Shown here one piece after another: positions 9,961 through 19,900 of a stretch of 64,000 bases of DNA (position 1 is its first letter; each line of letters begins with the position of its first letter). The notes below the pieces were generated by a model. That model saw only the letters and a program-made list of their open reading frames with translations, was not told the DNA's origin and made no database searches. Source of the DNA: Bimuria novae-zelandiae CBS 107.79 (taxonomy: Eukaryota; Ascomycota; Dothideomycetes; Pleosporales; Didymosphaeriaceae); assembly GCA_010015655.1 (NCBI GenBank), contig ML976722.1:124001-188000 (forward strand), in the 5' to 3' direction. Position numbers and translations under genes: made by a program.

Positions 9961-10230
9961 TCACCTCCTGCAGTCCGTGGGTTTCAGTTTCTCCCAGTTC
10001 TTTTCATGAGCCTCAACACATGTGCAAGTAGGGTATTCCTTCTCCTCCTCCAGCTTTTCGTAAAACGTGCCACATGTGCAAGTAGTGGAAGTTGTCTATT
10101 TTTCCGTTGTCTTGGGAGCGAGGTGTCCTGCTGGTCGCGTTGAGAGCCCGTCCGAAGATACAACTTTCTGATCTTCTTCCCCGGCTGCCACTCCGTTTTT
10201 GGCATGGTCAGTGCCGACTGATCCGCTCAT
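9961..10230 (-). pseudogene. 89-codon small protein gene broken only by one TAG; CxC...CxC motif
   Basis: The ATG at 10230 opens MSGSVGTDHAKNGVAAGEED and the same frame runs 90 codons to TGA at 9961, with a single TAG at codon 45 (10096-10098). After the stop it reads TTCTCGTFYEKLEEEKEYP, then TCTCVEAHEKNW and ends PTDCRR: a Cys-x-Cys pair, a charged helix, a second Cys-x-Cys pair, possibly metal-binding. A TATA box (TTTATAAG, about 10328) lies 100 bp upstream and an ATCACGTGAT palindrome near 10400. The TAG fits a CAG-to-TAG transition. Either a recent pseudogene or a readthrough/edited gene. A different overlapping ORF (9984-10205) is an out-of-frame shadow. Confidence 0.5.
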
Positions 10231-10922
10231 GATTGGATTCAAATGTTGATCTGTATTGGGCAGGTACGAGAATCTCGGTCGGTGGTTTGATATGATTTTA
10301 AAAAAACGTAGGCAGAGTGCTTTTCAGCTTATAAAGCGAATTGGAAGTATGTAGAGAAAGGAATGAAGGGAAGCGATCTGATGGAGCTGTTTTACCGCGG
10401 ATCACGTGATATTTACGTGTCCGAGAGGTGTGACTGTCTTCTGTTAGTTGCTGTGCCATGACTCACACACTGAGTGATGAGCGTGATATAAGTGCATGCC
10501 GCAGGTGGAAAATCACATATATGACACCTTCCTAAGGTGGGGTCTACTCATATCCATCAACAACACTTTCGACAAGGAGTCACAGGGAACGAAATTAGTA
10601 AATTGATGCATGATTTTCAAATTCCCTCCACGAAACCCCCCATATGTGAATATTGAAGATACAAAGCAACTCATAGTATCCACCATTGCTGACCTAAAGT
10701 CTGGTCGGAGATATGTAAGTGCGAGCCACACATGCGTTCCACGGTCACGTGTTTGGATATTGTTGTCTCGAACACAGTCAATTGCTGCTGCAACGCTGCA
10801 CATTTTCCATTTATACTGACACCTAATACCCAAGTGTTCAGATATGCTAATACATAACCCACGGAGCTCCTATGGAAATCGTTACTCCTCCTTTGGGTCC
10901 TCGCCTGGATGAGTGTGGTTCT

Positions 10923-11186
10923 TTACCTCCCGGAGACCCACCCCTTCCTCTCATTTTCTTTGATGGTATCTGTGGTATCTTGGACCAAATTATTATCCTC
11001 AACACTAATCCTTTCTTCTTCGTCCACCACTTTAGGTTCCTGGATCCTCCTGGCTTCCCGGACACTTGCAGTAACAACTGCCCGGCCTCTCTCTTCCTCC
11101 TCAGCTTTCTGACCTTCCTTTCTTTCTTTTCGCTCACGGATACGAATATCTTCTGTAACGTCGTGAAGAGTAGAGTGTTGAGGCAA
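10923..11186 (-). pseudogene. Highly charged 87-codon ORF lacking an ATG
   Basis: The frame is open from 11186 (TTG codon) to TAA at 10923 and is rich in Glu, Arg and Lys (for example RIRERKERKEGQKAEEEERG), likely helical. No in-frame ATG exists between the upstream stop and the coding stretch, so the start is lost, non-canonical or in an unseen upstream exon. A TATA box (AGTATATAGC, 11221-11230) and a TCACGTGATCC motif lie immediately upstream, so the promoter layout matches the other units. Confidence 0.35.
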
Positions 11187-11339
11187 TCGTTGTTTTTGAT
11201 TGAGAAGCTACTCTATGGAGCTATATACTGTGGATCACGTGAGTCACGCGCACGGGCCACACCGGTGGCCCAAGCTTCCATACTGAACCGTCACATCTTC
11301 TCTATGTTTGATCTGTTTTTCAGGACTTAGTTTCGCATT

Positions 11340-12925
11340 CCCTTAGATTCCTTTTTCGAACGCAGCGCTTTGTGCCGAGGGCATATTTGCGATTGCCTCA
11401 GCGACCCTCTGTTAAGGGTGCTGGGGAAGGTAAATTCAGTGCGCTGCAGCCTTAATACAATACCACCACTACAAAATAGATACGTAATATTAAAAAAATT
11501 TATACTATAATTATAAATTAGGGCTTAACTATAGAATAAAGATGTATTAAAGCAGATGTATTAGAATAAAGATGACTCCTAAATGACTGAAGGCATATTT
11601 GCGAATCAGAAGGTTCTACGAAAATTCAAGCTCTTTTGATCCCAACGATAATCTGACGGACGATTCTAAGGAACGGTGGATGGTGGATGGAGGAGACCTG
11701 AATGCTAGGATTTGGTGCGCTTTTGTATCCCAACACGGGTACGCAGTTATTTCAGGAACGTTCTCGTAGCGAGACTTTAAGCAAACATAAATTGTGTGCG
11801 TACCACAGCAGGAGGCGAACTGGGTTAATTCCTATCTGATAGAAGTCAGAGTGGCTATATACATGAAGTGGAGTATCCAGAAGATTCTGGATCTGCAAGG
11901 TCACATGACTGTGTGACGACATAGTAGAATATTCTAGAGTTGTGATGTTGGCTAACATAAATGATGCAGACGTACGGTCGCCTCACCTGCTCCTAAACAG
12001 CATGAAGGCGTTCAAAGTGTTCTACAAGACTCCTGAGACCCTCCAAATGAGTGCTGGATTGAATAATGTGCGATAGCTATCTGATCCAACGTACACATTG
12101 ATCCGAGACAAAAAATTGAGATAAGAACTTCAGCCATGAGCGCCATCACATAATCCCAGTTCTTGACTTCACTTAACTTGCCTTCGTTGGCATGAAACTA
12201 TGTCTATTTGCTTAACAAAGTTGCACCTTGTGCACCCTCTTTGAGGCTCTTTCACAGGCCTACCTGTCCTATTCTCCCCTCTTACGCAAGACGCATGATG
12301 AGTGAAGCAAACAGGCCAGAGCACACAGAGAGTCAAACAAATCTACAGTGAAGCATGATACCCTCTGACTCCCCTTTCGATTTGTGTGACCTGGGAAGGA
12401 CTCATAGTAGAACAGAATGCATTTTGACTCTGCACCTAACCTTAGAAGTTTAACTCACTTACCTCCATACGTGCAAAGTCAGAAAGGGAGATAAAAATGT
12501 GTAAAAGTTAGTGTATCATGTTTATGTTGACCGCCCATGCACAGAAGCTCGGGAATGGGAATGGGACAATGTGACCAGGGGAGAAAGGAAATATCACTTA
12601 CAATGTAGCATCCTGAAATCTTTACGCACAGTGGCAGCACTTTTGGGAAAGAATCACTTTCCAGGTAATATACATTACGTTCATTAACGCAGTTGTTTCA
12701 TCCTCCCAATAGGCAACAATGGCGACCCGTGCAGCCCTTGTAGCACATAATCACAAAATAAGGACCTCATCTAGCAGATCCACATTTAATAGCTACTGAT
12801 ACTACACCACCCCGCCATGCCAACGCATCCGCGTGTATAGCAGTCTTCAATTGATTATGCGTCAGAAAGCCTTCGCTAATCAGTTAAACACCTTCCTAAA
12901 TAGCGGATCGAGGGGTTGATTTGCA
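11340..12925. other. No supported gene; one AT-rich, RIP-like patch
   Basis: Short ORFs only. A CA-poor patch near 11470-11570 (AAATTTATACTATAATTATAAA and similar) looks like a small relic of a RIPed repeat. The minus ORF at 11752-11958 (68 codons) has no other support. Confidence 0.4.
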
Positions 12926-13144
12926 CTATCCCGGCTCTTGGCTGTTTATACTTTCTCGGAAATTCTCGGCATTGTCTCCTCTTCGTTCATCGTAATTCTG
13001 CTGCCTCTTCTCTCTCCACCTGTGCCTTCGTCGCTCCTCCTTCGCATCGTTGGCATCTGCAATGCCTATTTGTTGCTTTGATTTGCGTTTGTATTCTGCT
13101 TCCCCAGCGACAGTGGCATCGTATCCATCGTACTGGCCTGTCAT
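12926..13144 (-). CDS. Small charged protein, 72 aa, intact, TATA-preceded
   Basis: The first in-frame ATG (13144) opens MTGQYDGYDATVAGEAEYKR, followed by a Lys/Arg/Glu-rich tail (AKEERRRHRWREKRQQNYDE) and a stop at 12926. An upstream TTG could extend it by five residues. A TATA box (AGTATAAAACC, about 13273-13280) sits 130 bp upstream and a CACACGTGGTGTG palindrome near 13315. The frame has no lesions, unlike most sister units. Acidic N-half, basic C-half, no signal peptide or known domain; possibly nucleic-acid-binding, but that is only a guess from charge. Confidence 0.45.
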   Translation of the reverse strand: MTGQYDGYDATVAGEAEYKRKSKQQIGIADANDAKEERRRHRWREKRQQNYDERRGDNAENFRESINSQEPG

Positions 13145-13743
13145 ATTTGCAACCGGCAATCAATGTTCTCAATGTTGTTTGGATTTGCAATTTAATTTGT
13201 GTTTTCACGATTCTCGAAAAATCATAATAGATAGAAGTTGTGGAAGAAGAAGAGAGGTACTGATTTGAGGGTAGGTTTTATACTGTGACAAGACCTGCAC
13301 AGTTGTAAGTCACACCACGTGTGTTGTCATTGATTCACCTTTAGTGGTTGTATTTACAAAGCAACTGCACCCGCGCGCCCAGCTTACGAGGACAACAAGC
13401 ATGAATAACATGGAACAAACTAGAAGGGTACCAGTCGTTGATTCGCGCTCGCATGCGATATTGATACTACAGCTAATCAAGTGCGATAATGTGACTCTCG
13501 CATTTCTCTAATGGCTCACATCAAGTAACGCGAAGAATAAGAGTGTTATGGGAGGCGGCTTCGTGCTAGTGTGAGTCATCTTCACATTATGGGCACAGTG
13601 CCTTACAACTATTCTGCTACCCAGTATCAAGCTGCTAGATACCCGAATAATCCTCAATTAAACTGTCTTCCTTTGCACCCTCGTCCCTTAAGAATGCGAT
13701 TTTACCAAGTGAAATCCCCTCATCCTTCCCATATGTTCTCTTT

Positions 13744-13805
13744 TGTGACGGTTAAGAATATTCTACTCCAACGGGAGCAGAAGGTTAGCCTTTTGCTCCG
13801 CGACA
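13744..13805 (+). repeat. TRIM 5' LTR (62 bp)
   Basis: Identical to 14151-14212; TG...CA ends. Confidence 0.92.
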
Positions 13806-14150
13806 GTTATGAGCCCGGAATCGCTGAAGCCTGCGCAAGCACTCAAGTGACGGATTCCCACTCGGGTGGGGTACCACAAGCGAGCACGTACACACCACAC
13901 AAATAGCCAAGAGCACACTGCACCAAAGAGCACTGCGCCAGAGAGCACTAGGCTAGCAATGCAAATGCTAGCGCTAGATGGCTATAGTGCCAGATGGCTA
14001 AAGAGTCAGTTGCAAGAAGGGCCACAGACGTAGAGGGCGAGCGGGAGAGACTGGAGCAGAATATACAGGGCATGTTGCGCTGCGGCCAATATGTATGAGA
14101 AACCTTGAAAAGCTTCCATCTCTTCGCTACGGCTACGATCTGGGGGGGTG

Positions 14151-14212
14151 TGTGACGGTTAAGAATATTCTACTCCAACGGGAGCAGAAGGTTAGCCTTT
14201 TGCTCCGCGACA
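14151..14212 (+). repeat. TRIM 3' LTR (62 bp)
   Basis: Identical to 13744-13805; followed by the TCTTT target duplication. Confidence 0.92.
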
Positions 14213-14645
14213 TCTTTCCTTGCTTACTTGTCCTTCTTCTTGTTCTCTGCCTCCTGCTTTCTGCTAAGTTTTTCCACTCCCTTCTTTTGCTTCTTAGCAT
14301 CTCACTTCTGTATGCGCTCATCTGTCATTTGCTAGTGCTTCTTAGGCTCGTTTATGAGATCTCCCAAGGACTGAATTGAGACTTCGCCTGTGGTGCTCTC
14401 GTGAACAGAATGAAACTCTTTTTGCACCCGTCAGCGCTTGTCAGTCGCAAAATGTTATCCTCTCTCACATCGAAATCAAGAACCGCCGACATGAGCACAT
14501 GCCCACACAGCGGTCCCATGCATAGCTATCACACTCTTGCCGAGCAATTCACATGATTGACAAAGCAAATCCCGTCCAAAAAATTGAGCTAATTCAAGTG
14601 TTCACTGCACTATCACCTCTACGTCCTCTTCAAGCTTCCCCAATT

Positions 14646-14914
14646 TTAATCCGAGTTTCCACTATATTCCCCGCTCTTTAATAAGTTCAAAAGCGCTCCG
14701 GTTGCTTCATATCTTTCCTTCGACTTAGCCAATGTATCTGCATACTTCTGCACATCCGTTTTCCCTTCCGGCTTGGACATATTCTCCAGCTTCTCCGCTA
14801 CATCTTTCTCTGTATTCATTTCCTTAGTCTCCTGTTCTTTCCTCTCATTTAACTGCTTTACGCGTCTTTCAAACGACTTTCAAGCTGCAGGACCTCCTGC
14901 GACTTCGGCGGCAT
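14646..14914 (-). pseudogene. Small coiled-coil protein gene (MPPK type) with a 1-bp frameshift
   Basis: The ATG at 14914 opens MPPKSQEVLQLE. After a 1-bp frame change the next frame reads RRVKQLNERKEQETKEMN, then EKLENMSKPEGKTDVQKYAD and ALLNLLKSGEYSGNSD to TAA at 14646: about 89 residues, strongly helical and charged. Two TATA-like boxes (ATAAATACCCC, CTATTTATCG) lie at about 15043-15060, 130 bp upstream. The MPP start recurs in the ORFs at 16250, 16011 and 32756. The gene missed simple ORF finding because the shift leaves each piece under 60 codons. Confidence 0.45.
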
Positions 14915-14953
14915 AACCGCTCAGAATTCTTGCGCCTTGGACGGGGTGAAGTG

Positions 14954-15370
14954 TCACCGTGCCCCTGGAATGAAGTGAAGAGTCATCGTAGATGTTTTAT
15001 AAAAAGATATTTCAACTTTTTTCATAGGTGGAAGAAAACAGGAGCGATAAATAGGGGTATTTATGCATACCATAGGTATGTACTGTCGTAGAACATTACA
15101 TGATCCGTACTCTCGCCATTGATGCAAGCCCAGGTGTTGGGGATCATTAACAGGGATCACGGAAGATGGCAGTATAGTTCTGGAAGCGCGACTTTGCAAA
15201 GGCCGTTCCGGGTGTCTCGTTACGAGTTCTCGAAACGAGAAGATCAACTCCAGGGCTTCGTTGGACCCTTCCCTGATTCGCTTGCGGTCAGCCCTAACTT
15301 GTTTAAGTTTCTGTACGCGCAACACTTTTGCTTCCGTTCGAAGGTTTAATGGCCACGTGAACTTTTAAAT
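14954..15370 (-). pseudogene. Open, coding-like stretch without ATG (about 135 codons)
   Basis: The frame is open from an upstream TAA near 15372 to 14954, with protein-like text such as EALELIFSFRELVTRHPERP and DPQHLGLHQWREYGSC. No in-frame ATG precedes it; the first candidate start is a TTG at 15325. Its 3' part overlaps the TATA boxes of the next unit. Unknown; could be chance. Confidence 0.22.
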
Positions 15371-15753
15371 TTCACAGGGTTGGCGTCCATTCGAAGCGTT
15401 GGCTTCCATTCACATTTCACTTCCTTTCCCACGTTATTTCCCACCTTTGTTTCCCACGTATACAGTCGAATCGCATGCGTACGGGAGAAATAAGGGTTCA
15501 GCCATGCAAGTTTCGTGACCTACTTGCAATCCACGACACAACACACTGGTGACAAGGATGATAATGAGAAAGCTCTCGAACACTTAAATATAATTCGCGT
15601 GTCCCGCTCACGCGTCTAGTTCAAACCCTGTCATACCCACGCCTCTGTTCTCCCATTTCGCCCCCGCATTCCTCCTTAACCTAAACCACACTCACGAGAC
15701 TATGTATCACGACCACGACCTGCAAAAAGTGCAGCAAAGCCAGTCCCAACGTA

Positions 15754-16011
15754 TTACTCTTGGGCACCACGCTCTCTCCCCCCGTTATCATGCGCCTTAA
15801 CATCCTTAGCACCCTCTTTATTCTTCTTCAACTTCTCCTCAGCTACCTAGGTCCTTAAAAGCTTTCTAAATTCCTCCTTTTATTGCTCCCTTGTCATCTG
15901 CGGCTCATTCTGTATCTCGGGTGACGTTGGTCGGTCCTTGCTTTTCTTCGCCTTATCGATCCACTTCTTTATAGTTCCACCTCCTGTAGTGTGGAATAGC
16001 CATGGTGGCAT
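15754..16011 (-). pseudogene. Small charged protein gene (MPP type), 85 codons with two in-frame stops
   Basis: The ATG at 16011 opens MPPWLFHTTGGGTIKKWIDK, continuing KAKKSKDRPTSPEIQNEPQM. In-frame TAA (15880-15882) and TAG (15847-15849) both fit C-to-T changes of Gln codons. Between and after them the frame reads KEEFRKLLRT and VAEEKLKKNKEGAKDVKA, ending at TAA 15754. A CATAAAATC element near 16095 may be its TATA box. Size, charge and start match the sister units. Confidence 0.4.
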
Positions 16012-16148
16012 CATAATGCTTGGAGGTTGATTTTGTCTTGAACGGTTTTGGTTTAGTATGTGTTTATGTTTAAATGCTTGCTGTGATAGATTTTATGCAT
16101 AGAGTAGAACGATAAGACGAAAATGGGAAGAGGGATTTTGAGATGTTG

Positions 16149-16250
16149 CTAGAAGGAGTGCGGTATTTCTCGGAGCGTTTGTTCATCTTGTTCCAGCTCT
16201 TCGTGTGCTTTGAGGGCATGTTCGACGCTGGGATCCTGCTTCGGCGGCAT
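16149..16250 (-). CDS. Short MPPK-type ORF (33 aa, probably truncated by TAG)
   Basis: The ATG at 16250 opens MPPKQDPSVEHALKAHEELE and continues EQDEQTLREIPHSF to TAG at 16149. The text is acidic and helical like the unit at 14914. The TAG may again be a mutated Gln codon; the frame stays open for about 30 codons beyond it. TATA-like ATGTATACATAC lies near 16368-16380. Confidence 0.35.
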   Translation of the reverse strand: MPPKQDPSVEHALKAHEELEQDEQTLREIPHSF

Positions 16251-16650
16251 GGTTGGGTGTGATCAACGGTAGTGCGTGTCTCCACGGCAGCTGGCTTCTG
16301 CAGTACGTTTGACAAAAATGGGGAACACAGAGTCTGGTACTAAAGAAAATTTAAGGGAGAGAAGATGTATGTATACCTATACATGCCGGTGCCGTCCCGG
16401 AAGCTACCTCTTGACTTCCACTCTTTGTTTACGCCTGCGCGATGCAACTGTCTACGTTATCGCCAAGTCATAGATTAGTATGACCCAACATAAGATCTAC
16501 ACTTAAATTCATCCACAATATCACGAGGAGGTGGGTCAAGAAGTCCACGCAGTAGCCAATGACCGATTTACAAATAATCAATTCTCTAAGTACCATAGGT
16601 ACACACAGCCTGCACTCTCCCATCCTTAAGCACACACCAACTGCCTTTCC

Positions 16651-16826
16651 TGTAGCCACGTGACTGACGTTAGAGGTGGTGTGTGTAGAAGGTTCCATCT
16701 AGGTGCACAGACCACTTACTTTAAGATAAAGCTCTCGCCCACTCCTTTCTTCTTCGATAGACTCCTTACTTCACATACTCTTTGTAGATAGTAATATAGC
16801 TTATTATCCTTATTTGCCCGCCTATA
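16651..16826 (+). repeat. Copia 5' LTR (176 bp)
   Basis: The first about 110 bp match the 3' LTR except for a 2-bp GT insertion; the inner 65 bp differ only by C-to-T and G-to-A transitions. Confidence 0.93.
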
Positions 16827-16989
16827 GTTATAAGCCTAGCTATTAACTTTAACTACTATAGCTACTAAGCACTTAGCTATTAACTTTAATTATTATTACT
16901 ATTACACGCGTACTAACGAGCTACTAAGGAGCTATTAATAAGTTATTAATAGAGCTACGTTACTAAGCTACCTTACTAAGCCTCAAGAA

Positions 16990-19900
16990 CGCGTTCTAAG
17001 CTAAAGAGAGCCCTTCTAGGAGCTAATAGAGCAAGATGCCTACGACCGAGCTAGATAGACTAGTTACAAGGACAACGGTGATACTCGAGAAGCTGGCGGA
17101 TTAGGAAGAATAAATCTTCCTACGTAAGGATAGCGCGAATCGAAATCACCTTTAGCCTATAATTAACCTAGACCTTAATAAGGAGGTACTTAAACAGCTT
17201 AAGGAGCTAGAGCCCGTAATACTAAAATAATACTATAAGGTAATAGAGTAAGATACTAGCGTCGTGCTAAGAGATATAATAACTAAAGAGTTCTAAAAAT
17301 ACTAGTAGGCAAAGAGAGGCTATAATTAAGCCTTAGCTAGATACATAATTAAGAGGAAAGCGTTAAATAACTTTACCTAAAAGATTAGTAGAATAATTAG
17401 CCACCGCTATATATATTTAATTTAGAGCAACGATACAGCGTACGCTTAACTAAAGAAGCTAAAGAAGCACCTCTATCTATTAATAGCTAAAAAGGAGCTA
17501 TAGCTTCTAGTAAAGTATTAGTAATTATAAAGCTAACCCTGCAACAACATTAATACCTAGCTAAATAAATAGCTACACGTTATACGTCTATATAAGGTAG
17601 TAAACCTACCTAACGTTATATTATCGCGAGCATAGCGCGATTTCCTACTTGCTATTAAAAGACTTAACGACACGTAGGCAACTACTTAGCAAGCTAATCT
17701 ATTTAAAGTATAAATCTAGGGATAGTCTGTTAAGAGCCTAGATAACCTTATTGCTTAATTTACTATATACTAGCTGTAACAGGAACAATCGCTCGTCGAC
17801 ACGAGAACCCTTGGCTAGTCAAGACAGGATTCGAGATCATCCGAAAACCGACACTCATCCGTATCGGACCAATTTCGGATCTATCAGACCGATGGGGAAC
17901 TACGAATCCGATTCGGACCTATTTCGGATCCATCAGACCGACGGTCAACCTATGGCAGTTATGTGCTAGCTAGCCATCTGGGAAGAGGTGTATTTAGAGG
18001 AGCTTGGGGCCTTTGTAGTTCAGTACCTTTTCCGTATCCTTTCGTACCAGGCCTATAGGCACTTAATTCATTCGAGGCTACATTCTTATACACGCACTCC
18101 CACATGCCTCTGCTAGGAGATACGCCAACATCGATCCTTTGAGTGACCTGCGCCGATACACTAGCGCTTAACGAGACTAGTAGCGTCGTCGCTTAGTACC
18201 TTTACTACACTAGGTATTAGTTAAGACAAGCTACAGGTAATAGAGAATAAGGATAAAAAAGAATAAAATAAGAAGCCTAAGTATGTATATAGTCTTAATT
18301 ATTAATTTAAAGACTATTAGTATCTAGGAGCGAAGGGGAAGCCTTAAGGATAAACGCTAAAACTAGAGATATAAAAGTAATTTAACAAGGCTATAGCAAG
18401 TTAATTAATATTTAAAGGAGCTATAAAGGCAGCACTTAAGGTAAATATAAGTACAGTAAATATAAAAGATTACGCAGGACTAGTAGCGTCTATAGCTTTA
18501 ATAGCGCTATAATAGTTTAATAACTATACACTAACGTTTAATACACTAAATAGTTATGTATTATAGCTTATAATAAGCTTAGATTGTGCAAGCGAGCAGA
18601 CAGTTAAACTAAGTCTAATTAACTAATAAATTCTTAACCTAGGATTAAACACACACGTAATAAATAGTAAAGCCTATAGTTAGAAGAAGCAAGCTAATAG
18701 GATAGGTAAAGTTATTAAGGCTAGAGACTAAGAGCTATTAATATACGAGTAAGAAGACGTTATCCTACTTATTAACACGCCTAGAGGCATAAAGTAGATA
18801 GAGCTTACATATGTTGCATACGTCCTAAGATTCCTTATTAACGTTATTAGCCTGTCACGCTGTCGATTAATCAGCATTTATTTTAACTTAGGTCGAGACT
18901 ATCTATATTAGAAGAGCTAGAAGAATGTGGTCTATAAGCTTAACTATACTAGTGGCTACTAGTTGATAGACGCTAAAGGCATAAAGAGACTAGATGCTAG
19001 TTCTCTACTTACAGCCTTAGTACACGCGCGCAAGAAGCCTTCATACGAACCAAAGAAGCAACTGCAGCTCACTGCAGAGGAAGCACATGTCATGTGGGGC
19101 CATGCTGGCAGAGAGGCGATCGAGCACCTGCCTGAGAGCGTTGATGGCCTACACATCACGAACGGTCAAGCACCAAAGTGGAAGGACTGTGAAACGTGTA
19201 TACAGTCGAAACTGACGAAGATCGTTAGTCGTAGACCATAACGAGAACTAGCAACTTAACCGTTCCAGCGCATCAGCATAGATCTAATATAGCTCCTAAA
19301 GCAAGGAGAGCGTTGCTATAATGGCGATTAGTATCTATTCCACGCTTTCGATCAGCACACGAAGTGGCATGAAGGATGCTGTATACCTGACAAGACAAAG
19401 GCTACTTTGACCAAGGTCTTTAAGCAATTACTAGCTAAGATTAAGTAGTAGTTCTAGAGCCAAGTTATTATCGTGAGGCTGGACATGGAGGCTGGGTACG
19501 TCGAACTGCTAGAGCTCTGTAGAGAACTTAGAATCGCCATTGAAGCCAGAGCTACAGAAGCCCAGAGCGGAGCCATTGAACGCGCAGGAAAAACCATTGT
19601 GACTTAAGGTAGAACTATACGCCTACACGCAGGTCTGCCAAAGGCATACGCCAATAAGTGCGTTATATTAGCTATGTACCTACTTAATCGTACACCAACT
19701 AAAGCCATATAATAGGAATGCCCGTACATTAAAGTTAAAGGAGTAAAGCTATTAATTACTTACCTTAAGGTAATTAGAGCAAGAGCCTATGTGCTTAATA
19801 AGAAGCTACTTAGGGGAGATAAGCTTAAATCTTAAGCCCTAATTAGCTACCTAGTAGGCTTTAACTTAACTAACATATACTAAGTATAGTTACTAATAAT

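Larger units (their letters stand above)
13744..14212 (+). mobile_element. TRIM-like miniature LTR retrotransposon, 469 bp, complete
   Basis: Two identical 62-bp terminal repeats (13744-13805, 14151-14212) start TGTGACGG and end GCGACA. Each side carries the 5-bp duplication TCTTT (13739-13743, 14213-14217). Directly after the left repeat is GTTATGAGCCC (13806-13816), complementary to the anticodon arm of initiator-Met tRNA; directly before the right repeat is the purine tract CTGGGGGGGTG (14140-14150). The interior (about 345 bp) has no coding potential. Identical LTRs and no RIP damage indicate a recent insertion. Confidence 0.92.
13654..14519 (-). pseudogene. Charged small-protein gene, RIP-mutated and split by a TRIM insertion
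   Basis: Removing the TRIM (13744-14212 plus one target copy) joins two pieces in one frame: upstream SIQSLGDLINEPKKH, MTDERIQK, DAKKQKKGVEKLSRKQEAEN and downstream ARKENIWEG, NRILKGRGCKGRQFN, then TGA at 13654. Several in-frame stops (TAA, TAG, TGA) fit C-to-T changes of Gln or Arg codons or G-to-A changes of Trp codons. Another frame of the same stretch is intact for 55 codons (14352-14519, beginning MGPLCGHVLMSAVLDFDVRE), so which frame was the gene is not settled. No TATA box was found just upstream. Confidence 0.35.

Noticed and set aside
12987..13268. Other-frame ORFs around the 72-aa unit
   Set aside because: Less coding-like and lacking a start near the TATA box.
14170..14328. KDVAE motif shared by the ORF ending at 14170 and the unit at 14646-14914, suggesting paralogy
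   Set aside because: In the first ORF the motif overlaps the TRIM LTR, so the match is an accident of the insertion.
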